Positions 1-10,100 of a DNA stretch of 64,000 nucleotides are shown here, in pieces (the stretch's first letter is position 1; the number at the start of each line of letters is the position of its first letter). The position numbers and the translations under genes were made by a program. The notes beneath the pieces were generated by a model. That model ran no database searches and was not told the DNA's origin. It saw nothing but the letters and a program-made list of their open reading frames with translations. The stretch is from Pipra filicauda (Eukaryota; Chordata; Aves; Passeriformes; Pipridae), in assembly GCF_003945595.2 (NCBI RefSeq), contig NW_024104367.1, forward strand, positions 1,939,981 to 2,003,980, given 5' to 3'.

Positions 1-1937
1 TTTTTTTTTTTTTCCATTCATACCTCACTGGAGTTAGTACAATATTGGAAGAACATTATAAAGATTCAGACTCTTGGTTGGTTATTGACTCATTCTACCA
101 GTGAACCTGCTTTCGATAAAAAATTCTTATTACTCTGCATTTAATAGGTGCTGAAAACAATCCAGTGAATGGAATTAATAAAGTTGGAATATTAAATACT
201 TAAGAGGAAGTGGTGGCAATTTAAGTCATAGTTTTCTTTTGTTGCATGTGAACAACCAGCCAGAAGCAGAAATGTCCGTTTTGGATATAAAAAGCTTGAG
301 AATTCTTCTTGGTAGCCAGTGGTGTACATGATCATTTTTAATGTGAGTAAAAGTGACTTTATAGCCTTGAGGAACAGTACTTCTGTTTCACATATGGGAT
401 ATCTCTTTTGCAAAGAGAAAGCTGCATCAGGGGCACACACATGTAAAAATATCCGTATTTATGAGTGCCTGTGAATGTAGCTTGAAATGTTTTGGTATAT
501 GGATTTAATACTGCTATTAAAATTATATTAAATGTAAAAATTGTTACTAACCAATGAGTAGTAATATATATTTACTGATTGTTACTAATCAGTGGTACAT
601 GAAATACTGTGTTTTCTGTACATCATGTTGTCCCTCCTGAGAGTATCTCAGATACCACTATGTTATAAACTCCAATATGGACTTCTAATAAACATACACT
701 TCAAAAATATTTATAGCAGTATTTCTACCTTCAGATCCCACATCTGGGCTAACCATGGAGTTTCAAACAAGAATTACCAACTACACTCCAGGGACAAAAG
801 GTTGGCGAGTTACTGGAAAAGGGAAAAAAGTCTCTCTAGGGATACAGAGAAAAGAAAGAAAAGTTTGATCTGGCTTTTAGCAGCTTCTTCTCTTTTTCAA
901 CTCCTAATTGATTTCTGCAGTTCTTACCCTCTTACAAGTCTTTTCTTATATGTAATTATATATTTGCCTTATAGTCCAAAGTAGAATGGTGAACCCAACA
1001 GTGGGAGCTAATAATCGTGTGTATTAGGAGATATACACTGAAATTGAAATTGATCCTTCTGGAAGAAAAATATGATAACTGTTTTTTTCTTCTTAGATCT
1101 GTGCTTCGAAGTGCTAAGTCATACTGATCAGCATGGGTTTATTGCATTATTTCAACAGTGGAGAGAATTAAATGAATGATGACTGAAGAGGACGTTTATA
1201 TGACATTCAATTATTTAACGATGTAAACTGTCAGAGTATTTTATTCCAAGACTCTAAAAGCTGAATTTTGAAGCCAATGTAGTGAAGTCATTGGAATTGA
1301 ATTTTTCATTAGCTTTAATGACTTTTTTCAGTGGTTATTGTATAGGTCATCTGCAAAATGCAGTAATTAAAGCCCTGGTGGTAATTAGAACTTACGGAAA
1401 ATAACTGAAACTGAATTGGAGAATAATATCTGTCTTGATGCCACAGGACTAGAGCAAAAGCATGCTCTGTTTTCAGTTACCATGCTTTCCTTTCTTTGGT
1501 GGGAGCCACTGGGAAATAATTTCTCAGAAATTATGTGTGCCTTCTGCGACGTTATATTTCAGGTTCTTTTGAGTTGTTTTTTTTCCAGTAAAATTTTGGT
1601 TTCTAATATCAGAAATGTGTTTCTCTGCCAGATAACGCTCTTTCTCAGCCTTGGACATTCCATGTATACACTTCATGCACACAGTCTCAAACATTTTGAC
1701 CATCGTTGTGTGAAAATGAGCAGATGCCCATTTTTCCCTTGAGCCTTTATGTTCCCTCACTCTTCAGTCTTGCTTTTAAAGGGTGTAAATATCAGAACAT
1801 GGTGTAAAATACCTTACCTCAAGGAAATCGGTGTCTATCCTTTGATTTAACAGTCTTTGGTGATTCAGGTTAATTGATGTTCCTCAGCATCTGTTTGATT
1901 TTGACCCCCAATGATTCACTGTGTTTACAATCTTAGG
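1..1937. other. Unique AT-rich non-coding DNA
   Basis: This stretch opens with a 13-base T run at the window edge, which could be the tail of a minus-strand retroposon lying outside the window, although nothing inside supports that. The remainder is AT-rich with stops in all frames. Open frames reach about 130 codons (592-984 plus) and are low-complexity or unlike any family I know. I recognise no exon, RNA gene or repeat here. Confidence 0.6.
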
Positions 1938-2042
1938 AGGACTGTCCAGTGGATAGGGTGCTAGACTAAGAGTCAAGAAACCTTGATTTTCTGCCCAGCT
2001 GAATGAACACAACTTTCTGTGTCTGTGTAACAGAGGGTTGTC
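1938..2042 (+). mobile_element. Ancient tRNA-derived SINE relic (MIR/CORE-SINE-like)
   Basis: The stretch CCAGTGGATAGGGTGCTAGA, followed by AGTCAAGAAACCTTGATTTTC, matches my memory of the tRNA-related head of MIR/CORE SINEs: an A-box-like segment around 1945-1957, an 'agtcagga-acctgggtt' segment, and a degraded B box around 1980-1992. The downstream ACTTTCTGTGTCTG resembles the 'cacttctctgtgcctca' segment that follows in those SINEs. A short A run (about 2073-2083) lies beyond. The copy is diverged and not expressed as a tRNA. It is inferred to be an old amniote insertion. An alternative is a chance tRNA-like match, but the colinear series of matches argues against that. Confidence 0.55.
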
Positions 2043-3786
2043 TTCCCCTTTGAGGAACTTCGAGTCTGGCAATGAAAAAAAAAAACCAATTTAAAGACCC
2101 CTTTGTTATTATTTTACTTGAGACTTTACTGGGAAAAAATGCACCTAACTTAGTCTCTTAAATACACTCTTAGGTTGATTTTGTTCTCTGCCACTCATTT
2201 ATTTTGAGTTGTAGCAGTCACTTAATGATATGTTTCTTACTTTTTGTCTGTAGATATAAAGGTCTACAGAGAAGATGATCCTGCACTGCTGTGCTTCACA
2301 ATACCTCAATGACTTAAAATTACTGAACAATTTTAAGTAGGGAGGTGTTAAAGCCCATCAATATAGTGTCAAGGTGCCCATCAAGTGCTTAAAATTGAGG
2401 ATAGGTTTTCTATTTCAAGTACAGGGGCAGAAAGAAAAAGAGAAAAAGGGGCTGTTTCTGGTATTATGAGCTGCTGTCCCAGAAATGAACTATCACTGGA
2501 GGCGATGAGGTAATCACATTATCCTGTTTGAAGATGCTTTGAGACCGTTGAATATTCATAGTGCTCTCTTTCAAGGACCAACTGTGAAATGAAAAGGTAT
2601 GTAATGTGCTTGTTGGGTAGACCAGAGAAAGCTAAATGCAGTTGAGATGTTTTTTTGTTAGTTTGTTTTCTTTTTGGCATCTTGAAAAACAGATGAGATC
2701 CGTCTTATTTGTTCCATTAGTATGCAGAAATTATAACTGTCTTAGCTTTTGGGGGGAAGGGGGTGTCTTCGGGAAATAAAGTTATTGTTTTGGGTTTTTC
2801 CTGGGTTTTGAATCATCTACTCAAGTCACAGGTCCTCGCTTACAAATCAAAATCCCAAAATGTGAAGCAGAATTGTAATTTCTTGGAAATCACTCTTTAT
2901 TTTTGCTCATGTTTTTACAAAGCACTCTAGTCTCGGGGAAGGGTATTATTAGTACTTCATGTTTCTAATTTTTTAGTACTGTTGGGCTTCAGAATCAGTG
3001 AAAATTCATTCCTGGGTAAGCCTGTTTTGAGTTTATAGTAAAAAGGGATTTAAAGTTTGCAGATGTTCCACTTTTGGAAGCAGGTCAGACTAGAACTACA
3101 AACTTGATTTTATACCCTAAAAGGGTAAAGAGATTGGAGAGTTTTTACCAAAAATACTTTACCAACAGATTGGACTTGTCTTCAGAGAAAGCTGCCAATT
3201 AAAAAACTCCCTGTGATATTTATTTATGCATTTTGGTTCTAGATGGCAGAAGTCACGGGACCACGCCATGTTCCTGTTGGAATTAAGGGGATCTGTCCTT
3301 CATCAGCGTGTGACATTGTGCCTGGGAGAAGCTTTTCACTCTGCCAATATGTCACTAAGCACTCAGGAGCCCAGCTCTGAAGATCTGACTCAGAGTCTAC
3401 CTCAGGCAAGAGTAAACGGAGACCTTGCCTGGGGAATGACTATTTCATATAGTAATCCCTAGGATATAATGTGATTTGTAGTAAATGAAGGGAATTGGAT
3501 TCCTCATAAAGTTCTGACAGGCAATTCCCATTGGCTCACCCAGGGAGAATTTATTTCTTCCTGTCTGATCTTGTCTGCAGACCCGTGAAAATCCTGCTTT
3601 GTACCACTGGCATGCTGAGAGGGTGATTGGCAGTTTCTCTCTGCTGTTTGGGGAGAAATGCTTTGGTGCAGAGGAACGTTCATTAAAACTGTTTATGCCA
3701 CCTGAGTTGCATTTCAGAAAACTGAGGAACTTTTGGGAAATGGGTAAAGTTACGGAAAATTACTATTGGCCTTACGTTTCGTTTTC
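2043..3786. other. Unique non-coding DNA
   Basis: I see nothing annotatable here. There are A- and T-rich runs, a G-rich patch near 2750-2765, and one 78-codon open frame (3226-3462 plus) with no recognisable motif. Composition matches the rest of the window. Confidence 0.6.
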
Positions 3787-3830
3787 ATTCATCATGGCCC
3801 AGCTTCGCGAACGAAGATTTGGGAAGGGCT

Positions 3831-4857
3831 CTACCCACGTTTGTTACAAGTGTGCTGGTGGCTAAAAAGGCCAATACGAAATAGGCATGTCTGGTTGCAA
3901 AAGGCACAGCAGAAAGACTCCTTAGGTGGTATATTCTGCAAGGCACGATTCTTTCTGCATTGTCTTTTCTCCTCGAGAGTGATCCTCGGGTGCTTTCTCA
4001 AAAGCATCAACAGCGTTATAGATGGTGTGTCTCCAGACCTCCCGATTGGAGGCCAGAGTAGACCAGTTATGTTGATAAATATGGCCAAGGATGAGATGTT
4101 GTTTCAGGGAGTCCTTGTATCTTTTCTTCAGGGCTCCTCTCTTGCGGCAGCCAGTGGCAAGTTCACCATAAAGCAGGATCTTAGGGAGGTGGTGGTCCTT
4201 CATCCTTGAGATGTGTCCTGCCCAACACAGCTGTGTTCTCAGCAATGTGGCCTCAATGCTTGTGACTGCTGCTTGTTCTAGAACAGATGTATTGGTCACA
4301 TAATCTGACCAGTGAATGTTTAGGATTGAACGGAGGCAGCGTTGATGGAAGCGCTCTAGGAGACGCAGGTGGTGGCAGTAGATGACCCATGATTCAGATC
4401 CATATAAAAGAGTAGACAACACTATGGCTTTGTAAACACTGATCTTTGTACTTTTCTTCAAATGTTTATTTCACCAAACTCTTTTATGAAGCTTTCTGAA
4501 AGCACTATATGCCTTTGCTAACCTGTTGTCTATCTCTCCGTCAGTCTTACCATCTGAGGAGATGAGGCTACTTAGGTAATTAAACTGCTGGACTGATTTG
4601 AGTTCTGATTGGCCAATGGTGATATGGGGATGATGGAAGACTTCCTGAGGTGTAGGTTGATAGAGAACTTCTGTCTTCTTTAAACTGACTTCCAGCCCAA
4701 AGAACTCAGCAGCATCTGCAAAGCAGGATGTTAAACGCTGCAGGGCTGCTTCTGTGTGGGGAACAAGGGCGTCGTCGTCAGCATAGAGCAACTCCCGGAA
4801 AAGATGATTTAAGGTCTTGGTGTGGGCCTTCAGTCGCCTTAGGTTGAAATGTTCCAT
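3831..4857 (-). pseudogene. Reverse-transcriptase C-terminal coding relic of the RTE-like element
   Basis: Read on the minus strand, a single frame runs from 4857 to 3922 and is interrupted once by an in-frame TGA at 4473-4471. The first segment (128 codons) carries FNLRRLKAHTKT and the YADD catalytic motif at codons 25-28 (about 4785-4774), then LKKTEVLYQP. After the TGA the same frame continues for 179 codons with TLLYGSESW, LLERFHQRCLRSIL, VLEQA, and WAGHISRM. Near 3980 the reading shifts to a second frame, which carries EEKRQCRKNR and then a Cys/His finger. Family members have these blocks in one uninterrupted frame in the same order, so this copy is dead, with one stop and one frameshift over about 1 kb. 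Upstream of 4857 the frame is also broken. A VKNGIK-like fragment at about 4885-4905 suggests that the QG-motif region was lost by internal deletion. Confidence 0.8.
3846..3908 (-). other. Cys/His finger at the C-terminus of the RTE-like ORF
   Basis: The minus-strand frame reads C-A-F-C, twelve residues, H-Q-H-T-C, a C-x2-C-x12-H-x3-C arrangement ending a few codons before a stop at about 3833-3831. Similar single fingers with a conserved R-I-G-L core close the polyproteins of related retrotransposons, where they are presumed to bind nucleic acid. All four metal-ligand residues are intact here, although the finger is now out of frame with the reverse transcriptase. Confidence 0.75.
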
Positions 4858-7174
4858 AGGTGTTTTGTGAAGAAACTTTCAAAGGGCTTGATACCATTTT
4901 TCACCCTCTGTTGGAAAATTCAAGGTTTTTTTTTTTAAACACTAGGTTTGTTGGAACCAAGGCAGAAGAAATAAAAGGGTGTGTTACTCAATATTTTTCC
5001 TCCCGCTTCCACAGTACCAGGAGATGAAGCTCTTTCCTTTCCTTCTGAAGTGTAGAGGTAGTGCTGGACTAGATGAGTCTTTTATAAAATTCAGCGTCTG
5101 ATTTCCGCTAAATGAACTTCCATGAAATTACATTACTGATGTATATGAATAGCTTTTGCCAAAGGATCCTTATGCTTGTGATGCTTTAAAAATGCTTAGT
5201 GACTTTAACATGTGTTTTTTAAATTTAGAATGATTGGCTACTACCATAGCAGGTAGGAGAAAGAAACAAGCACAATTCCTTCCACTTGAAGACAGTAGGA
5301 TGTAGTGGATTTGGGTCATAGCTGTCGGCAGCTAAAAGTTGCAAGCCTTGGTGAGGAATCCAAGAAAGGATGGAAATACCTATCACAACATCAACATTGC
5401 TTCCCAACCTGTCCAATGTTTTGAGCCTTCTAGATTCCTCCTGCGACTGCTGTGCATGGTGGTAATAGCTTTGACATAACAGTCTCTACTCATATACTGA
5501 AATGATGGATTCTTTTCGACAGAGGATGTAAAGATAAGTGAAATTTCAGGTTTCCAAGTCATGGTGGGGAAATTGTTACATCTTCCCATCTGGACAAAAG
5601 CAATTTTAGAGAACCAATTGAAAGTTCCAGTTGAGATATTTTTGTCTGGATAATGATACTTTGCAACCTAGAGTCCCTTTTAATTTTTTTTACCTGAATG
5701 ACCATCAGGAGGGAAAAAAGAGTAGCCTTGTGGCTGGTTTTCCCAGTGGAGACTGCCTTGGACAACCTGCCTTTGTCTAAATTGTGAACTTAGTCCACCA
5801 GTGAGAGAGCAGCAAGGAGTTGCCAAGATAGAACTCAAGCAAGCAAGGGCAAGAAGTGTGTATCAGGATGCTTTCCCAACTCCTCTTCATAGAGTCACTA
5901 GCATCTGTACTCAAAAGGGTGGATAACAAGGCAGTTGAAAGTTATTTTGGGTAGGAAAAAACCAAACTACCCTGAATCCTTTCTGTTATTGTGCTCATAG
6001 TTGAAAGAACTTTTGGCCACCCAATTCTCAGATAAAGAAGTTTGAGGTTTGATTGGAACCTCAGTTCTTTAGGATGATTTTCTCCTATGTAAGTACAAAC
6101 TGTCAAAAGTCAATGTTTGAAGCATTTGACATTTGAAAACTCTGTTTTCACTGATATTTGGAACTGCCTTTGAGCAAAGGTAGCATTGTGTTCCCTTTTA
6201 AATGTATAGTTTTAATTATTTAGGTTTTTAATTTGCAAGGTAAATCCTCTGTGCAGTTATGATTGTGTTAAATCTATCTGCTAAATTATTGTGCTTGCTT
6301 TCAGACTGTTCCTTAGAAAGATTGTTTTGGTTTTCTGAGAGAATGATGATCGAATTTATGACTGTGTTCCCTATAGCGACATCAATTATTCCAATAAAGG
6401 CCAAATAAAAAGGGCTATTTACTTGTTTTCTCAGACAAAGACTTGCTGGGACTTTCAAGTAGCTCAGATGTCTGGCTCACAGCAAGACTCTGTAACACAA
6501 TGAATTCTCATGCTGCCTTCACATGTGTACCCACACTATTCATTAGAGAGGTCCGTGAAAAAGCAATTGTTGATGCCCTGGACACCAGCTTGCTATCATG
6601 CTTTTTGTAGACTGTTTTCCCAAATAATGCAGTTCAATGCAATGGAACTTAAAATAGGAGTCAACAGTGTTGAAAATGGTTTTGGTGTTTCATTGAGCAA
6701 GTGTCACTTTAGCAGGAATGTATCTTTGGTCTGCTGGACTAAAATAAATTTGTTGCTATTGAATGTGAAAAACTAGGAAGCTCCCTGCTGTTTATTTTGC
6801 AGGAGCAAAGATTGTTGTTTTATTTCTTTGTTGTTGGAGTTTACTGTGTCCTTATACAGAGTAGAGAGACATGAAAGGCAGTGTTTTTAAAGGATGGAGG
6901 AATGTATAATTCTGCTGATATGAGGCAATTCTTTTCTATATGAATAGAAGGAATAGAGGCCTCATCCTCATCATGTGCCAAGTGGCTACTTAAGGCTTAA
7001 GAGTAAGACAAGATCACCTTGCTGATTCACTCGGGGTCTGCTAAGTTATCACTTTTGATCCATTTATTGCACAGCTGATGATTGCTTGGCATCAAAGCTA
7101 CACAAGTTAAATTTCTCAGATGTCCTTTATAAAAACTACAAGGAGAATTATAATTAACATGGTATTTGGTTAGA

Positions 7175-7193
7175 TTGTTTGTTTGTTTGTTTT
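7175..7193 (+). repeat. (TTTG)n microsatellite
   Basis: Four to five tandem TTTG units with one terminal interruption. A simple repeat with no evident function. Confidence 0.85.
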
Positions 7194-10100
7194 CTAAGAA
7201 ACTTCATCTTCATTGTCTGTCTCACTTTGACCATGATTTCCCTTGGCCTAAAACAAGGGAAATTATCTCCCCAGTGTAATATTTTCCTTTGATTAAAATT
7301 GTGTAACTCATGCTGATAGTAGTAACATGTTTTGTAGGTTTTTTTCTTTATCTGTACCACTCAAAGGGCTCCATAAAGTGGTAGGTGGAGGCTGAGGTGT
7401 CACAGTGGTACCAGTGCCTTTAGATCTGCTCTGGAGCCTGCTCATGGTTGGTGTTGATGGAACTCATTTTTCAGTCATGCGTTGCTCATTGCTGGTGAAA
7501 CGTCTTAATCCACAGCACGTTTTAAGCACTTAAGATGAAACAAAACTTGAGTTTCTCTAGGTTCATTATTTTCTGGAAGTAGGAGATGAAAAGTTGGAGC
7601 AAACAGTACAACAACAGTACATAAGGGGTAGCCTGGCTTTTTTCCAAAGTCTGATAGTGATATAAATGAGATAAAGTTTGTAAGAAGAGGTCATCTCTCT
7701 ACAAACCCTTCATTCTCATTAATATGCAGTCCTGTTCCCTGTAATACAGAAAACATAATCATGAACCAAAATGTCTGTTCCCTTTGAGCTTTGTCACCTC
7801 AGGCTTTACAGTGTTATTTCATTTTGGTTCTCATTTAAGAAACTACTCACGTACTGTTTCTAAAAGAGGTTTGGAATGTTAATTAGGTCCAATAGGTCTA
7901 TGCTGAGGCCATCAAATTAATTTTGCTTCTGTCCTATGTAGATACGAGTCTCAACTTCGTGAATTGAAAAAGCTATTGCATTATACACCAAACGTTGGGT
8001 CCTGGAACCTCTCTGTAGTGTGTTTGTAGTACTTATCTGCCCCAAAGAAATACTTCTGCTCATTCAGGGTGTTTAAAACACCTGCTTTACAGAAGAAGGC
8101 AGTCTTCTCTTTTTACTTCTGATTTGTGGGAGAGGTCTAATTAAAGTTAAACTGAAATAATAAAGACATACTTAGTTAAACCACAGGACTTTTACAAGGG
8201 CTTCAGAATTCCTGGACATTAAAAAAAATGATGAGTAGAGTCCAGCATACCACCTACATCTAAAATACTGCACAAAGTTGTATATTAACAGACAGGAGGG
8301 GGGACTTTGTGTCATTGGTGTTAGGAGTCCATTTCGAACATACCAGAGAGAGGGGTGTGACATTAAAGCATCTAGAAGATACTTTGACAGGTTGCATACA
8401 GGGCCAGAGGGGACAACAGTCATGAGCAAAAGCTAAAGGGAAGCGTTATTCATGTGAGCCAAAAAAGGCACATAAGTATGCAACCTGTTGTGTAAATGAA
8501 TGAAATCACGAGTTTCAGCCATTATTGCAACTTTCCTTGTAAAGGAACTCTGGACCATGGGGCTGTTGTGCATTTTATGAGGGAGAGAGGACTAGATTTG
8601 TCTCAGTTCTCCTTTGGTTCACTTCCCTGCAGTGCCTTTGACTCTGAGCTGCCCCGGGCCTTCACATCGTTTGTGTGCACCAGGTTATGCTTCACATCTC
8701 CTTCTGCCTCACATACAGCTCATAAGTATCTCAAATACCCACCTAGGAAACCTAATTCATGAAAGTCATGTCAGTTGGGAAGGACAGACTTAAAACCTTC
8801 CTAAAAATTAACTGTCCCTGTCCCTAATTTGGGATTTATTAAGGGGAGATAAGCAGTAATTGCTTGATGACACTGGGAGTTCTTACAGTTTATTTAATTA
8901 ATGAATGACTGTAGATGTACTGAGAACATCTGATAAAAGGTACCCAAGACATAGAAAATATAGTTATTTTAATGTCTTATTGCAAGGACCCTTTCTTCAA
9001 ATTAATATCCCTGGGATAATATAATTGTCATGATAGTCAATTAGAAGTCCATGTGGTTCCTCTGTAATTCTTTCTTCTTTCCTAATTGTCACCTCAGGAA
9101 GAAATTATTCCAGTTACATTTCTCACAGCCAAGTTGTAAACTGTAAGTTCAGCTAAACGGAAACTAGTAAAGGAATGCAGTAAGAAGATGCAGTTTTATG
9201 TGCGATGTTGGGAAATACAGTATAATTGGGATTTCTCTCAGAGGGAGGAAAAATAAAAGTGTTGATCTGTAACACAAAAAAAAAGAAGAGAAAAGTTTCC
9301 ATTTCTGATATAAAAAAGAACTTTACTGACCTCTCTACTAAGGAAGACAAGTGAGAGGAGATGTAAATAGGAACTTGTCACTGATGTCTTTTTGGGCCTT
9401 GAAAGAGCCACTGAACTGTGCTTTGATTTCTTAATCAGCAAATTAAATTAGAGATTGACATTTTGGTTCAGAATACTGTGATGAACATAGATGAGTAAAT
9501 TTGAATAGTTTTCCAAACATGTTTGCCAGTAAGCTGAATTTTACTATCCAGGTAGTTGCAGCTGATACGAGTAGTACATCAAATAAATTTTATGTTATAT
9601 ATTTTCCTTTAATCAATCAAAACTAAACCAATTATTTAACATCTCTGGGGACGTACTGAGTTTTTTTGACTGCTCTATGCCCTCCTATTCAGGAAAAGAA
9701 ATCACAGCTCCACTCCCCAGAAAGTTTACAAGGTAAAACCCCGGTAAAGTCAGTGATATGTTCATATTTTGATTTCATATGTGTCTTTTACTCACAACCT
9801 TTGATGTTAATTCAGAAAACAAATTTGTACAGTTTCTATTGGGGGATTCAGGGCTGTGAGGCTTGGTTTTCTCAACAGCAGATGGATTTTCATTTATTTG
9901 TTCCATTTAATTCGAGGTTCTTATTAACCTGATCCCTGAAGGTATGCAGCAGTGGAGAATGCACCACTCCTTATTACTTTCCTTTCCCCGTGGTAAAGTA
10001 ACCAAATACATCTTCAGTAAAAGTTGTTTTTATATAATAAAAACCAAGGAAAAGTTAAACATTGCTGCAGAGTGACTTATTTGACATAACTGAGAGTGTC

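Larger units (their letters stand above)
3787..4930 (-). mobile_element. 5'-truncated non-LTR retrotransposon, RTE-like (AviRTE candidate)
   Basis: The minus strand encodes the back half of a non-LTR retrotransposon polyprotein: reverse-transcriptase motif C (YADD), the 'thumb' and C-terminal region, and a terminal Cys/His finger. It is unlike the CR1 copies elsewhere in the window. The wording of the C-terminal half (a ...LLYGSESW... segment, then LLERFHQRCLRSIL, then a W-A-G-H-x-x-R-M segment) is shared by a group of RTE-like elements I know from sharks, flatworms, nematodes and some birds. AviRTE, reported from several bird lineages and filarial nematodes, is the obvious candidate. The element is 5'-truncated near a T-rich run at about 4925-4936. 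Its 3' end is placed near 3787, where the minus strand passes through a short ATGATGAATGA-like repeat. Exact ends and target-site duplications are not clear to me. The class is secure, the clade is likely, and the family name is unproven. Confidence 0.75.

Noticed and set aside
1..13. T13 at the window start as a retroposon tail
   Set aside because: No retroposon sequence is visible next to it inside the window, so it cannot be assigned.
3599..4209. Plus-strand frames of 88 and 147 codons over 3.6-4.2 kb
   Set aside because: They are mostly antisense to the RTE-like retrotransposon, whose minus-strand reading explains this sequence.
5055..5100. Possible CR1 3' end (gctggactagatgag)
   Set aside because: Only one short phrase matches. 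The adjacent GGTCCCTTCCAACC-type sequence and terminal repeat are absent.
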